From Yoonia sp. (lineage in GTDB: Bacteria; Pseudomonadota; Alphaproteobacteria; Rhodobacterales; Rhodobacteraceae): DNA of 48,257 nt. The position numbers were made by a program, and so were the translations under genes. Under the pieces are notes generated by a model. That model saw only the letters and a list, made by a program, of their open reading frames with translations, was not told the DNA's origin and ran no database searches. The stretch lies in contig NZ_JANQTS010000055.1 in NCBI RefSeq assembly GCF_030731595.1, forward strand, positions 1 to 48,257, written 5' to 3'. Each line of letters begins with the position of its first letter. Position 1 is the first letter of the stretch. Shown here in pieces: positions 34,523-43,782 of this stretch.

Positions 34523-36328
34523 TTATCCCGCCTTTTCTTCGAGCGTCAACCATTCTTCTTCGGCATCGGAGAGCGCGTTTTGCCGCGCGATCAGGGCATC
34601 TGTCGCCTTTTCGAATTTCAGCGGGTGTTTGGTGAAAAGCTCGGGATCGGCGAGCAGCTCTTCCAGTTTACTGATCTCGGCGGTCAGTTTGTCGATCACG
34701 CCGGGGAGTGCCTCTAGACGGTGCTTTTCTGTAAAAGACAGGCCGGCGTTCGTTTTCTTTTCAGGGGTTTTGTCTTTTTTGGCCAAGGGCTTGGAGGCTT
34801 CTTTGGATTCAAGGAAATCGCCGCCCCGTTGTGCGCGATAGTCGGTCCAGCCGCCGGCATAGACCACCGCCTGCCCGTTACCTTCCATCGCGATGGTCGT
34901 TGTGGCGACACGGTCGAGGAAGTCGCGGTCGTGGCTGACCAGCAGCACGGTGCCGTCATAATCGCCCAAGATGTCCTGCAACAGATCCAGCGTTTCGATG
35001 TCCAGATCGTTGGTCGGTTCGTCCAGCACCAGAAGGTTGCTTTCGCGCGCCATCAAGCGCGCCAGCAGAAGCCGTGCTTTTTCACCGCCAGAAAGGGACT
35101 TTACAGGGGCGCGGGCCTGCGCTTCGTTAAAGAGAAATTCCTTGAGGTAGCCCACAACGTGTTTGGGGGTGCCGCGCACCATGATCTGGTCGGATTTGCC
35201 CGACACGCCCAGTTCGGGATCATTGGCAAGGTTTTCCCACAGCGTCATATCGGCGTTCAGCGCCGCGCGGCTTTGGTCAAAGACCGCGATATCAAGGTTT
35301 GTGCCCAGTTTGACCGTGCCCGCATCAGGGGCCACCTGCCCCAGCAGCATTTTGATCAGTGTGGTCTTGCCCACGCCGTTGGGCCCGACAAAGGCGATCC
35401 TGTCGCCGCGCTGCACGGTCAGGTCCAGCCCCTGCACGATCTGTTTGCCGTCAAAGGATTTGGTCAGGCCTGTCGCCTCGACCACTTTCTTGCCCGAGGT
35501 GCTGCCGCCGTCAAAGGCCATGGCGGCCGTGCCTTGCCGCTTGATCTGACTTGCCTTTTCGGCCCGCAGGTCCTGCAACGCCCGCAACCGCCCTTGGTTT
35601 CGCGTCCGGCGGGCAGAGATGCCTTCGACCGCCCATCGCGCCTCGGCCTTGATCTTGCGGTTCAACTTGTGGCGCTGCTGGTCTTCTTCTTCCCAGATCT
35701 TGTCGCGCCATTCCTCGAACCCGTCAAAGCCCTGTTCGGCCCGGCGCACAGCGCCCCGGTCGATCCAGAGCGTGGCACGGGTGAGTGCGCGCAGGAATGC
35801 GCGGTCATGGGAAATCAGGACAAAGGCGGCGCGGGTTTGTTTCAGCTCTTGTTCCAGCCAGGCAATCGCCTCGATATCAAGGTGGTTGGTTGGTTCGTCG
35901 AGCAGCATCAGTTCGGGCGCTTCGGCCATCAGTTTGGCCAGTGCCGCACGGCGCCGTTCCCCGCCCGAGGCTGTGTTCACATCGCCCGCGGGATCGAATT
36001 TCAGCCCTTCGGCCACCATTTCGACCTTATAGGCCTCGTCCACGTCCAGCCCGCTGGCCGCATAATCGCCCAAAGTGGCAAAGCCCGCCATCGTGGGGTC
36101 TTGCTCCATATAGCCGACCTGCACGCCGGGTGAGGCCACGCGGGTGCCGCTGTCGGGCAGGACAAGCCCCGCCATGACCTTCATCAAGGTCGATTTTCCC
36201 GATCCGTTGCGGCCCACAAGGGCCACCCGGTCGCCGGGTTGAACAACCAGTGACAGGTCTTCGAATACGGGATCGCCGCCGAAGGTGAGGGCGATATCGG
36301 AAAGCTGGAGTAAGGGTGCGCGTGCCAT
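34523..36328 (-). CDS. uup: ABC-F ATPase, Uup type
   Basis: A 601-residue ABC-F protein with two ATPase domains. Walker A: GRNGSGKS near 38-45 and GPNGVGKT near 317-324. Signatures are SGGERRRAALA and LSGGEKARLLLA. The C-terminal 75 residues form a coiled coil of the Uup C-terminal domain. In E. coli Uup affects DNA excision events and ribosome function. It starts 9 bp after the OlsB-like gene on the same strand. The shared symbol rests on C-terminal architecture. Confidence 0.87.
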   Translation of the reverse strand: MARAPLLQLSDIALTFGGDPVFEDLSLVVQPGDRVALVGRNGSGKSTLMKVMAGLVLPDSGTRVASPGVQVGYMEQDPTMAGFATLGDYAASGLDVDEAYKVEMVAEGLKFDPAGDVNTASGGERRRAALAKLMAEAPELMLLDEPTNHLDIEAIAWLEQELKQTRAAFVLISHDRAFLRALTRATLWIDRGAVRRAEQGFDGFEEWRDKIWEEEDQQRHKLNRKIKAEARWAVEGISARRTRNQGRLRALQDLRAEKASQIKRQGTAAMAFDGGSTSGKKVVEATGLTKSFDGKQIVQGLDLTVQRGDRIAFVGPNGVGKTTLIKMLLGQVAPDAGTVKLGTNLDIAVFDQSRAALNADMTLWENLANDPELGVSGKSDQIMVRGTPKHVVGYLKEFLFNEAQARAPVKSLSGGEKARLLLARLMARESNLLVLDEPTNDLDIETLDLLQDILGDYDGTVLLVSHDRDFLDRVATTTIAMEGNGQAVVYAGGWTDYRAQRGGDFLESKEASKPLAKKDKTPEKKTNAGLSFTEKHRLEALPGVIDKLTAEISKLEELLADPELFTKHPLKFEKATDALIARQNALSDAEEEWLTLEEKAG

Positions 36329-36337
36329 ATGCGCCTG

Positions 36338-37069
36338 CTATGACAGCGGCGCATCCTGCGCAAGAGCCCGCAGCGCGCGGGCGCGTGCTGGCGGAACTTT
36401 TGCGACCTCCAGACAGGTGAAAACATGCATGGTGTTCAGGCTGCGGTCGATCACCGCATGGTCCCCGACCCAGCCGCCCATCGCAAGGTAGGTGCGCAAG
36501 AGTGAGGGCATCGGCGTCGTGCCCGCGTGGTCCATCTGGGCAAACCGCACGGTCTCGCAGGCTTTCATGCCGGGGCGCAGCGTATCGGGGCCAAGATGAC
36601 ATCGCGCCAACTGTGCAAAGGCCTGCCCGTAGGGTGCGGCATCGGTCCCTGCAAAGCTGGTACACCCAAAGAGCAGCCCCACGTGCTGGCGATCAACCAA
36701 TTGCGTCAGATGCCCCCATGCGACCCGCAGCACATCCGCATCCAGCACATCCGCCGCGACACAAAAGCGCCCGATCTCGATCATCGGACTACCGATAGCC
36801 GCCAGCCCGCGCAGATCATAGTATTGCGCCGCATAGCCACAGGACAGCGCCGCGCCGCTTGCCATTTCGAACAGGCGCACCGTGGCGACCAGCCTGCCTG
36901 CCTCATTCTCGATCATCAGATGCCGGCAAAGCAGGTCAAACCGGTCCGCATCAACGCCGGGGCGGCCAAAGAAACACTGGTGGCGCAAGCGCTGGCAGAC
37001 ACCGACATCCCTGGCGGACACGGCAAACCGTGCCGTATAGTGCCCTTTGTGAAACGGAATTGTCATCAA
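36338..37069 (-). CDS. olsB: GNAT acyltransferase, OlsB-like (ornithine lipid synthesis)
   Basis: A 243-residue GNAT-fold acyltransferase. VCQRLRHQCFF and RLVATVRLFE followed by EIGRFCV match ornithine-ACP N-acyltransferase OlsB, which transfers 3-hydroxyacyl from ACP to ornithine, the first step to ornithine lipids, common in Rhodobacterales. The partner olsA is not in the window. Two adjacent ATG codons open the frame. Divergent from msrB, across a 70-bp region. Confidence 0.8.
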   Translation of the reverse strand: MMTIPFHKGHYTARFAVSARDVGVCQRLRHQCFFGRPGVDADRFDLLCRHLMIENEAGRLVATVRLFEMASGAALSCGYAAQYYDLRGLAAIGSPMIEIGRFCVAADVLDADVLRVAWGHLTQLVDRQHVGLLFGCTSFAGTDAAPYGQAFAQLARCHLGPDTLRPGMKACETVRFAQMDHAGTTPMPSLLRTYLAMGGWVGDHAVIDRSLNTMHVFTCLEVAKVPPARARALRALAQDAPLS

Positions 37070-37139
37070 CTCTTACCTTGGCGAACCTGACACCTCGTCC
37101 TAGGTTAACGACCAAGCGAGGAAAAGGAACACCAAACAG

Positions 37140-37532
37140 ATGGACAAGATCGTCAAGACCGATGCCGAATGGCGCGCGCAACTGTCAGACATGGCTTACA
37201 AGGTCACCCGCAAGCACGGGACCGAACGCGCTGGAACCTACGAGGATTTCCCCAAAGACCCGGGCACCTATATGTGTGTCTGCTGCGGCGCGCCCTTGTT
37301 CGATCAGGATGCAAAGTTCGAGAGCGGCACAGGCTGGCCATCGTTCTATCAACCCATTGATCCTGAAATGGTGGGCGAAACCATCGACCGCAGTTTCTTT
37401 ATGAAACGGACCGAAGTGCATTGTAACCGCTGCGACGCGCATCTGGGGCATGTCTTTCCCGATGGGCCACGCCCCACGGGGTTGCGCTATTGCATCAACG
37501 GGGTGGCGCTCACCTTCGAACCGGAGGGATAA
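37140..37532 (+). CDS. msrB: Peptide-methionine (R)-S-oxide reductase MsrB
   Basis: MsrB, 130 residues, which repairs methionine-R-sulfoxide in proteins. Zinc ligands C46-x-x-C49 (CVCC) and C95-x-x-C98 (CNRC), catalytic C118 in [19 protein letters not shown] carries conserved substrate residues. There is no signal peptide, so it is cytosolic. Single gene, convergent with the Hint-domain gene. Confidence 0.97.
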   Translation: MDKIVKTDAEWRAQLSDMAYKVTRKHGTERAGTYEDFPKDPGTYMCVCCGAPLFDQDAKFESGTGWPSFYQPIDPEMVGETIDRSFFMKRTEVHCNRCDAHLGHVFPDGPRPTGLRYCINGVALTFEPEG

Positions 37533-37598
37533 CGAACACCTCAACAGTTTCCGGGGCTTTTGCTGGCAGTGGGCTTGCCGCAATGGCCTGTCCAGAGC

Positions 37599-38903
37599 TT
37601 ACGGGGCGCTCTCGACCGCAACGGTTTGCTCGTCTTGGCGCGCAATCGTCGGGCGAAGGTGCTGGCCCACAAGCATCTTGTTGTTCTTCAGGTGCCGGCC
37701 GACCAGTTTTCTTTGGGATTTGCCGGAAGGGATCAAGGCGGCAGACCTTGCCGCATAGTCCAAAGACTGCAATTCGGGAAACAACGTGAACAATTCTGCC
37801 CGTGCCGCGGGCGGAACAGACTGCAAGGCTTGCGGCCCTGTAAAGAGACTTTCACAGGTGGTGTTTTCGGCCCAGATGATTTCGTGGTTGTCAAAGAGGA
37901 TATGGAAATACTCCACCTCTTCGACGCTGTCGTCGACATAAATGCCCGGCAGCGCGATCAGTTTGATTGCAGAAACCAGCACTTCGGATGTGCCGAACAT
38001 GCGCGCGGCAATTTTCGAAGAGACCAGTATCCGGTGTTGCCGTGACACGCTCAGGTCGCGCGACGGCAAACCGTTTCCAAGCGCGCCTGCGGTAATGCGG
38101 ATCGGGCGTAAGGCCGGTGTCTGCCGCAACTCTGCGCCGCTGACTTTGGTGGAACCGATCCATCGGATCGGTTGGGTTCCGCCGCCCATCACAGCGATCT
38201 GATCCCCCACCACAAGTTGTTCGACGCAGCGCAGACCGGTTGCGGTTTGGATCAGCGTGCCGCGCGCAAAGCAGATCACATCCAGTGTGTTGCCAAAAAG
38301 CGTTAATATCTCGGCCGGTGTAATCGCCGCATTTGAAGAACCGGTATAAAAATCCAGCGGAATTGTAGAGTAAAAGACATTCCCCGACCCCACCGGATAG
38401 GTAAAGGCGACGATATGGGTCGGATCGGATGTCGTCAAAAGCGCTGTCGATCCGGGAGGGAGCGAACTGAGTTCGACATAGCCGTGGTTGGAAAAATTAC
38501 CGCCATCAAATGTCGCGTCGGTGATGACACCGTTTGCGCCATTGGTGAAGGCCGTTGGCGCACCGGCGGCAACGTTGATATCTGTCCCGCTCGCAAAATC
38601 GCGCACAGGGGTGATCGTAGAACCGCCGGGGAGAATGATATTCGCGTTGGTCACTGTGCGATCAAAAATGATCAGCTTCATGCCATTGTTGACGGCAGCC
38701 GAGATGTTTCCAAGGTTGGAAAGATACTCTGCACCAAAACCAGAATTGCTGGGGTTGACGACATAGAGCGCATCAAGCGAGGCAAGTTGCGCGGCATTCG
38801 GCACCGTGACGTTGACGGCAATATCGCCGTTGTTGGTAATCTCATTGACCTGAGACGCCAGACCTTGGCCGTTGGTCATGGAATAATAGCCGATGGTGGG
38901 CAC
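37599..38903 (-). CDS. Hint_2-domain protein with unusual N-terminal domain
   Basis: A 434-residue protein. Residues 1-205 form an Asn/Gly/Ser-rich, beta-looking domain without an identified family. Residues 207-375 form a Hint (intein/hedgehog-like) domain: the nucleophile position is C211 in VICFARGTLIQT, and SRQHRIL carries H290. Hint_2 proteins are abundant in Rhodobacterales, but their targets are unknown; autocleavage before C211 is expected by analogy. I chose GTG 38903 because CGGAG lies 7 bp upstream. No N-terminal signal peptide. A 269-bp gap upstream holds its presumed promoter and no gene. Confidence 0.83.
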   Translation of the reverse strand: MPTIGYYSMTNGQGLASQVNEITNNGDIAVNVTVPNAAQLASLDALYVVNPSNSGFGAEYLSNLGNISAAVNNGMKLIIFDRTVTNANIILPGGSTITPVRDFASGTDINVAAGAPTAFTNGANGVITDATFDGGNFSNHGYVELSSLPPGSTALLTTSDPTHIVAFTYPVGSGNVFYSTIPLDFYTGSSNAAITPAEILTLFGNTLDVICFARGTLIQTATGLRCVEQLVVGDQIAVMGGGTQPIRWIGSTKVSGAELRQTPALRPIRITAGALGNGLPSRDLSVSRQHRILVSSKIAARMFGTSEVLVSAIKLIALPGIYVDDSVEEVEYFHILFDNHEIIWAENTTCESLFTGPQALQSVPPAARAELFTLFPELQSLDYAARSAALIPSGKSQRKLVGRHLKNNKMLVGQHLRPTIARQDEQTVAVESAP

Positions 38904-39172
38904 TTCAGTCTCCGGGCAATCGCTAAATGCACGGGAAACGAATCCGGGCAATCTCTTCAAAAGTCAAGAAATCAACGTGTCAGGCTTTCAAAAGGACAAG
39001 GGGACTGTGACGCGGCAGCACCTGAGTGGTCGATCAAGCGAAGCCCCGATTACACAGACCTTCGCCCGTCGCAACGACATCTTGGCGTGATGGGATCAGT
39101 CCCAGCCCTTCGGAAACGGGTCTTTCTTGGCGGCAGAGCGGTCAACAAGCCAAGGTAGGCACAAACAAGCGT

Positions 39173-39649
39173 CTACTGATCGTCACCCAAGAACTGCCCC
39201 GCGTCGATCCGCCCGAACGAGCCCAGCAACTGCCCGAGGAAAGTCACGTCGTTAATGCCATCTTCGGTCACGCGGCGGTCGAGCACGACAACGCGGCCGT
39301 CTTCCAGCGTGTAACGCGAGATGTTACGGACACGGTCATTGCTGTCGAAATCAATGGCAAGCACCTGCCGGTCCACTTCTTCCGGCGCGAAAGGCCCGAA
39401 ATAACGAAATTGGCTCGAGGCATAGTAGATCGTGTTGTTTTCCAACGCCCGTTCCGAGATCGGCGGCCCGAACCGGCTGACCACCTCGTCTTTGGTGGTC
39501 GTCCCCACATCCAGCGTGGACAGTTCCTCTGCTGGCGGGATGAAACCGTGAAACCGGTCCATCTGGGTACAGCCTGCTGCCACGGCCAGAAACGACACCA
39601 AACCCGCTGCCTTTACGGATTTGCGCAGTTTGCCTGTCATCGCGCCCAT
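39173..39649 (-). CDS. bamE: Outer membrane assembly lipoprotein BamE
   Basis: BamE, 158 residues from ATG 39649, with lipobox AVAAGC and Cys27. The core (STLDVGTTTKDEVVSRFGPP, then IDFDSNDRVRNISRY) is the BamE/SmpA fold that stabilises the BAM complex for beta-barrel insertion. AGAGGG lies upstream of the start. Divergent from the DUF177 gene with 71 bp between, as in many alphaproteobacteria. This form ends with a tail longer than in E. coli. Confidence 0.92.
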   Translation of the reverse strand: MGAMTGKLRKSVKAAGLVSFLAVAAGCTQMDRFHGFIPPAEELSTLDVGTTTKDEVVSRFGPPISERALENNTIYYASSQFRYFGPFAPEEVDRQVLAIDFDSNDRVRNISRYTLEDGRVVVLDRRVTEDGINDVTFLGQLLGSFGRIDAGQFLGDDQ

Positions 39650-39720
39650 GTGATCGCCCTCTTGCCTTGGCCTGTCTGGCCTTTTATCCCCGATACAGCA
39701 CACCCCGTCCCGGTTCAAGA

Positions 39721-40278
39721 ATGGAAGCAGCTTTGGCCCAATTGCCCCGATCACAGATGCGTTTGGCCGATCTGCCGAACCGCAAGCCCACGACATTCGA
39801 CCTGATCCCCACCGCCGATGAACGCAAGGCGGTTGCAGGCGAACTGGGAATCGTCGGGATCAAGAAACTGCGTTTTGCTGGCGAACTGGCCCCCATCGGG
39901 CGCAAGGACTGGGCGCTGACGGCCCAGTTGGGGGCAACAGTGGTCCAGGAATGCGTCGTCACGCTCGACCCGGTCACAACCCGGATCGACGAGGGGTTGC
40001 AGCGCTCTTACCTCGCTCAAATCCCTGAAATCGAGGCCGCCGAGATCGAGATGCCGGTGGATGACACGGTCGAGGCCCTGCCCGAGACACTGGATATCGC
40101 GCAGGTCATGATCGAGGCGCTGGCGCTGGCCTTGCCACTTTATCCGCGTGCGCCGGGCGCCGACCTGCCAACAAGCGTTTTCACCGAACCGGGTGTCGCC
40201 CCGATGACCGAAGACGACGCCAAGCCCTTTGCGGGCCTTGGGGCGCTGCGCGCAAGTCTTGAAAAGAAGGATAAATAA
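39721..40278 (+). CDS. DUF177 (YceD) protein linked to 23S rRNA/L32
   Basis: A 185-residue DUF177 protein. The core carries the family pattern (LRFAGELAP, then VVQECVVTLDPV with the conserved Cys, then DVAEALAL-like acidic end, EALALALPLYPRAPGA). DUF177 proteins are needed for 23S rRNA accumulation in bacteria and plastids, and their gene usually precedes rpmF, as here. The start is ATG 39721; upstream in-frame codons are less likely because of the overlap with the divergent bamE promoter. Confidence 0.9.
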   Translation: MEAALAQLPRSQMRLADLPNRKPTTFDLIPTADERKAVAGELGIVGIKKLRFAGELAPIGRKDWALTAQLGATVVQECVVTLDPVTTRIDEGLQRSYLAQIPEIEAAEIEMPVDDTVEALPETLDIAQVMIEALALALPLYPRAPGADLPTSVFTEPGVAPMTEDDAKPFAGLGALRASLEKKDK

Positions 40279-40306
40279 TCCCCTTTGAAATAAGGGTAAA
40301 AAGGGG

Positions 40307-40334
40307 TTGCACATACAAGGAATCGCAGTATGTT
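40307..40334 (+). promoter_or_regulatory. Predicted rpmF promoter
   Basis: TTGCAC (40307-40312), 16 bp, TATGTT (40329-40334). It sits after a weak hairpin (CCCCTTT/AAAGGGG, 40280-40306) that ends the DUF177 gene. A start near 40341 leaves a leader of about 100 bases before the rpmF ATG at 40442. Confidence 0.45.
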
Positions 40335-40441
40335 CGCGACCTCTTTTAGATCGTGTCTCGACAGGGCTGCCGCAATGGCGTAGGACCCCGCAAGACGCAA
40401 AGAAATCTGGGCCACGGCCCTTTATATCATAGGGTTGAGAC

Positions 40442-40648
40442 ATGGCTGTCCAGCAGAATAAAGTATCCAAATCCCGCCGCAACAACCGGCGTGCACATGA
40501 TTCACTCGTCGCGGCAAACCCCAACGAGTGTGACAACTGTGGTGAGCTCAAGCGCCCCCACCATGTGTGCCCGTCTTGCGGCCACTATGCGACACGTGAA
40601 GTGATCGCAAGCACCACAGAAATCGACCTCGACGAAGACGCTGCATAA
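40442..40648 (+). CDS. rpmF: 50S ribosomal protein L32
   Basis: L32, 68 residues. The basic N-terminus ([20 protein letters not shown]) is typical, and the zinc-ribbon cysteines C30, C33, C43 and C46 are all present, so this is the zinc-binding form and not a Zn-independent paralogue. It precedes plsX-fabH by 21 bp, the conserved arrangement linking ribosome and lipid synthesis genes. Confidence 0.98.
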   Translation: MAVQQNKVSKSRRNNRRAHDSLVAANPNECDNCGELKRPHHVCPSCGHYATREVIASTTEIDLDEDAA

Positions 40649-40669
40649 AGCGACAAAAGGCACTTCGGC

Positions 40670-41794
40670 ATGAAACCAGCCCAGACGGACACTGCTCCGA
40701 CGCAGGGACATGCTGCAAATCGAGTGCTTTCGGTCGATGCGATGGGCGGAGACAAAGGGCCTGCAACTGTCGTTGCGGGCCTTTCGAAGTTCCTGAGCGC
40801 TGAACCACATGCCCGCGCCATTCTGCACGGTCCCAAAGCCGAACTTGATCCCTTGGTCGCTAAGCATGGCATCACGGGGCGCGTCGCCATCCATGACGCA
40901 GCGGATGTGGTCAAGATGACCGACAAGCCCAGCCATGTGTTGCGCAATGGCAAGACAACCTCCATGTGGTCGGCAATCGAGGCGGTGCGCAGCCACGAGG
41001 CTGCGGTGGCGATCAGTTGTGGCAACACAGGCGCGCTGATGGCGATGTCGATGTTGCGCCTGCGCAAGGCCGAAGGGGTGAACCGCCCTGCCATTGCCTG
41101 CCTTTGGCCCTCGCGCAATCCGGCGGGCTTTAATGTGATGCTGGATGCCGGTGCCGATATCCGCGCCGATCAGGACGATCTGCTGACCTATGCGCTGATG
41201 GGGGCATCTTACGCCCGCAACGGTCTTGACATCGCGCGGCCACGGGTTGGCCTGCTGAACGTGGGCACCGAGGAACACAAAGGCCGCGCCGAGTTGAAGG
41301 TCGCCCACGAACTTATTGCAAATGCAGCGATTCTTGGTGATTTCGACTATGTCGGGTTCATCGAAGGTGGCGATCTGCCCTCTACCAAGGTCGATGTGAT
41401 TGTCACGGATGGCTTTACCGGCAACGTGGCTCTGAAGACCGGTGAAGGCACTGCCAACCTGATCAGCGAATTGCTGCGCGGGGCCTTGATGACAAACCCG
41501 TGGTCGATGTTCGGCGCCCTTCTGGCGCGCGGGTCCCTGCGCGCCTTGCGCAAACGGATCGACCCGCGCCGTGTGAATGGCGGCGTCTTTCTGGGCCTGA
41601 CCCAGACCGTGATCAAAAGCCATGGCTCTGCGGATGAAACCGGGGTGGCTGCGGCATTACATTTGGCCTACCGCCTCGCGCAAAGCGGATTTTCGGATAA
41701 ACTGGCCGCACGGGTTGCATCTGCAGCATCCCTTGCCCAAGATGCAGGGCAAGACAATGAGACGGGAAGTCTCAATACGAAGGCAGGCAAGTAG
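40670..41794 (+). CDS. plsX: Phosphate acyltransferase PlsX
   Basis: PlsX, 374 residues, which makes acyl-phosphate from acyl-ACP for phospholipid synthesis. SVDAMGGDKGP near the N-terminus and SCGNTGALMA are family hallmarks. The N-terminal 20 residues before RVLSVDAMGG are an extension; I kept the first ATG. It is followed directly by fabH. The C-terminal 25 residues are polar and probably disordered. Confidence 0.97.
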   Translation: MKPAQTDTAPTQGHAANRVLSVDAMGGDKGPATVVAGLSKFLSAEPHARAILHGPKAELDPLVAKHGITGRVAIHDAADVVKMTDKPSHVLRNGKTTSMWSAIEAVRSHEAAVAISCGNTGALMAMSMLRLRKAEGVNRPAIACLWPSRNPAGFNVMLDAGADIRADQDDLLTYALMGASYARNGLDIARPRVGLLNVGTEEHKGRAELKVAHELIANAAILGDFDYVGFIEGGDLPSTKVDVIVTDGFTGNVALKTGEGTANLISELLRGALMTNPWSMFGALLARGSLRALRKRIDPRRVNGGVFLGLTQTVIKSHGSADETGVAAALHLAYRLAQSGFSDKLAARVASAASLAQDAGQDNETGSLNTKAGK

Positions 41795-41796
41795 TC

Positions 41797-42768
41797 ATGA
41801 TGCGTCGCGCAGTGGTCAAAGGGGTTGGGCATTACCTGCCGGAACGCGTGGTCCCCAACGCAGAATTTGAAGCAACGCTTGATACCACCGACGAATGGAT
41901 CAAGGCGCGCTCCGGCATCGAACGGCGGCACTTTGCGGCCGATGACCAGCATACCTCTGACCTTGCCACCGAGGCTGCGAAAGCCGCGCTCGCCATGGCC
42001 GGAATGCAGGGATCGGACATTGACGCGATCATTCTCGCGACTTCGACCTCTGATCTGACCTTTCCCTCTGCGGCCACAATGGTGCAGCACAATATCGGCA
42101 ACTCCACCGGCTATGCCTTTGATGTGCAAGCGGTTTGCGCCGGCTTTGTCTATGCGCTGGCCAATGCGAATGCGCTGATTGCATCGGGTCAGGCAGACCG
42201 TGTGATGGTGATCGGGGCCGAAACCTTCAGCAGGATCATGGATTGGACCGATCGGTCGACCTGCGTTTTGTTCGGTGATGGTGCGGGCGCTGTGATTCTG
42301 GAGGCCGAGGACGGCACCGGGGCGAATACCGATCGCGGTATTCTGTCAACCGACCTCAATTCCGACGGGCGCTACAAGGACCTGCTTTATGTCGATGGCG
42401 GCGTGTCGACCCAAAACACAGGCATGTTGCGCATGGAAGGCAAGGAAGTTTTCCGCCATGCGGTCGAGAAACTGGCCAAAACCGCCGAAACCGCCTTGGA
42501 AAAAGTGGGCCTTGGCGCGGATGATGTGACATGGGTCGTGCCGCATCAGGCCAATATCCGGATCATCCAATCCACCGCCAAGAAGCTGGGCGTGGGCATG
42601 GAGCGCGTGATCGTGACGGTGCAGGACCACGGCAATACCTCGGCTGCATCGATTCCTTTAGCGCTATCGGTCGGGGTCCAAAACGGACAGATCAAGCAAG
42701 GTGATCTGGTCGTCACCGAAGCAATTGGTGGTGGTTTGGCGTGGGGTTCCGTCGTTATTCGCTGGTAG
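41797..42768 (+). CDS. fabH: 3-oxoacyl-ACP synthase III FabH
   Basis: FabH, 323 residues, which starts fatty acid synthesis by condensing acetyl-CoA with malonyl-ACP. The catalytic Cys is C114 in VQAVCAGFVYA, the His is in VVPHQANIRI and the Asn in QDHGNTSAAS. Starts with ATG ATG 2 bp after the plsX stop; either may be used. Normal length. Confidence 0.98.
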   Translation: MMRRAVVKGVGHYLPERVVPNAEFEATLDTTDEWIKARSGIERRHFAADDQHTSDLATEAAKAALAMAGMQGSDIDAIILATSTSDLTFPSAATMVQHNIGNSTGYAFDVQAVCAGFVYALANANALIASGQADRVMVIGAETFSRIMDWTDRSTCVLFGDGAGAVILEAEDGTGANTDRGILSTDLNSDGRYKDLLYVDGGVSTQNTGMLRMEGKEVFRHAVEKLAKTAETALEKVGLGADDVTWVVPHQANIRIIQSTAKKLGVGMERVIVTVQDHGNTSAASIPLALSVGVQNGQIKQGDLVVTEAIGGGLAWGSVVIRW

Positions 42769-42812
42769 ACGCCCGAAACCGGACTCAAACACCGTTTGCC
42801 AAGCCGTTGTTA

Positions 42813-42842
42813 TTGACTCTGAATTTGCTGGGGGCATATGCT
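42813..42842 (+). promoter_or_regulatory. Predicted ihfA promoter
   Basis: TTGACT (42813-42818), 18 bp, TATGCT (42837-42842). It lies in the 99-bp fabH-ihfA gap, so ihfA-merR can be transcribed apart from plsX-fabH. The -10 hexamer ends one base before the palindrome at 42844. Confidence 0.5.
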
Positions 42843-42843
42843 T

Positions 42844-42859
42844 CCCTACAATTGTAGGG
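42844..42859. promoter_or_regulatory. Perfect 16-bp palindrome at the ihfA start region
   Basis: CCCTACAATTGTAGGG is identical to its reverse complement. It lies directly after the predicted -10 box and ends 8 bp before the ihfA ATG, running into the GGGG ribosome binding site. It could be a repressor operator at +1 or an RNA hairpin masking the ribosome binding site. Confidence 0.5.
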
Positions 42860-42867
42860 GGTGTGTT

Positions 42868-43170
42868 ATGGCGGAAAAGACTTTAACGCGAATGGATTTG
42901 GCAGATGCGGTGCACAACGAGGTGGGGTTGTCGCGAAACGATAGCGCCGATCTCGTTGAAAGCGTGCTGACGCATTTGTCTGACGCGCTTGTGGCGGGCG
43001 AAACGGTGAAAGTCTCGTCTTTTGGCACGTTCTCGGTCCGCGAAAAAGCGGCGCGCGTGGGGCGCAATCCAAAAACCGGTGAGGAAGTGCCTATTCATCC
43101 CCGCCGCGTTCTGACCTTTCGCCCTTCGCATCTCATGAAGGATCGCGTTGCCGCAGGGAACAAAAGCTAG
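42868..43170 (+). CDS. ihfA: Integration host factor subunit alpha
   Basis: IHF-alpha, 100 residues, a nucleoid-bending protein acting as heterodimer with IHF-beta. Contains [20 protein letters not shown], the DNA-binding arm, and [20 protein letters not shown] 42868 gives the family length and follows AGGGGG; an in-frame ATG at 42838 would read through the palindrome. The merR-type gene begins 3 bp after its stop, an arrangement conserved in alphaproteobacteria. Confidence 0.97.
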   Translation: MAEKTLTRMDLADAVHNEVGLSRNDSADLVESVLTHLSDALVAGETVKVSSFGTFSVREKAARVGRNPKTGEEVPIHPRRVLTFRPSHLMKDRVAAGNKS

Positions 43171-43173
43171 GTC

Positions 43174-43770
43174 ATGGCCAAAGCCCAAGACGCGTTTCGC
43201 ACGATCAGTGAAGTGGCGGAATGGTTGGACACGCCCACCCATGTTCTGCGCTTTTGGGAAAGCAAGTTCAGCCAGATCAAACCCGTGAAGGGTGCAGGCG
43301 GGCGGCGCTATTACCGCCCCACCGACATGGACCTCTTGGGCGGGATCAAAAAGCTTTTGCACGAAGACGGGCTGACCATCAAAGGCGCCCAGAAGCTCTT
43401 GCGTGAGAAAGGCGTGAAATATGTGGCGGGGCTGGGTCAGTCAATGACGGACACCCAGCAGGCGCCAACCACTGCGCCCGCGCCAGTCGTGCGGATCGCC
43501 ACGCCTTTGCCGCCACAGACAACCAGACCCGCAGCGATCGAGCCCGACTCACCGCAGGGCGCGCTCCCCTTTGACATGGAGGCACCGACAGGCACACCTC
43601 AGTTTGCCATCGCCCTCCCCTTGCCACCAAAGGGGCTGCCTGACGCCAAACCGCGCCTGATCGGGCGGGCGCCTGTTGACGCAAGCGTCTTGCATGACCG
43701 TGCTGCAAAGATTGCGCCGCTCTTGGCCCGGCTCGAAGTGCTGCGCAGCCGGATGCAGCGCAGCACGTGA
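43174..43770 (+). CDS. MerR-family transcriptional regulator
   Basis: A 198-residue regulator. The N-terminal MerR helix-turn-helix and wing are clear ([23 protein letters not shown], then [21 protein letters not shown]). The remainder (about 90-150) is Pro/Ala-rich and ends in a short helical segment. It has no cysteines, so it is not a metal sensor of the MerR type. In this gene order it is a conserved partner of ihfA with no known target. Confidence 0.92.
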   Translation: MAKAQDAFRTISEVAEWLDTPTHVLRFWESKFSQIKPVKGAGGRRYYRPTDMDLLGGIKKLLHEDGLTIKGAQKLLREKGVKYVAGLGQSMTDTQQAPTTAPAPVVRIATPLPPQTTRPAAIEPDSPQGALPFDMEAPTGTPQFAIALPLPPKGLPDAKPRLIGRAPVDASVLHDRAAKIAPLLARLEVLRSRMQRST

Positions 43771-43782
43771 TGCTTTTCGGGC

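Noticed and set aside
34721..36133. 470-residue frame antisense to the Uup-type ABC-F gene
   Set aside because: Same reason: shadow of a gene with complete Walker and signature motifs on the other strand.
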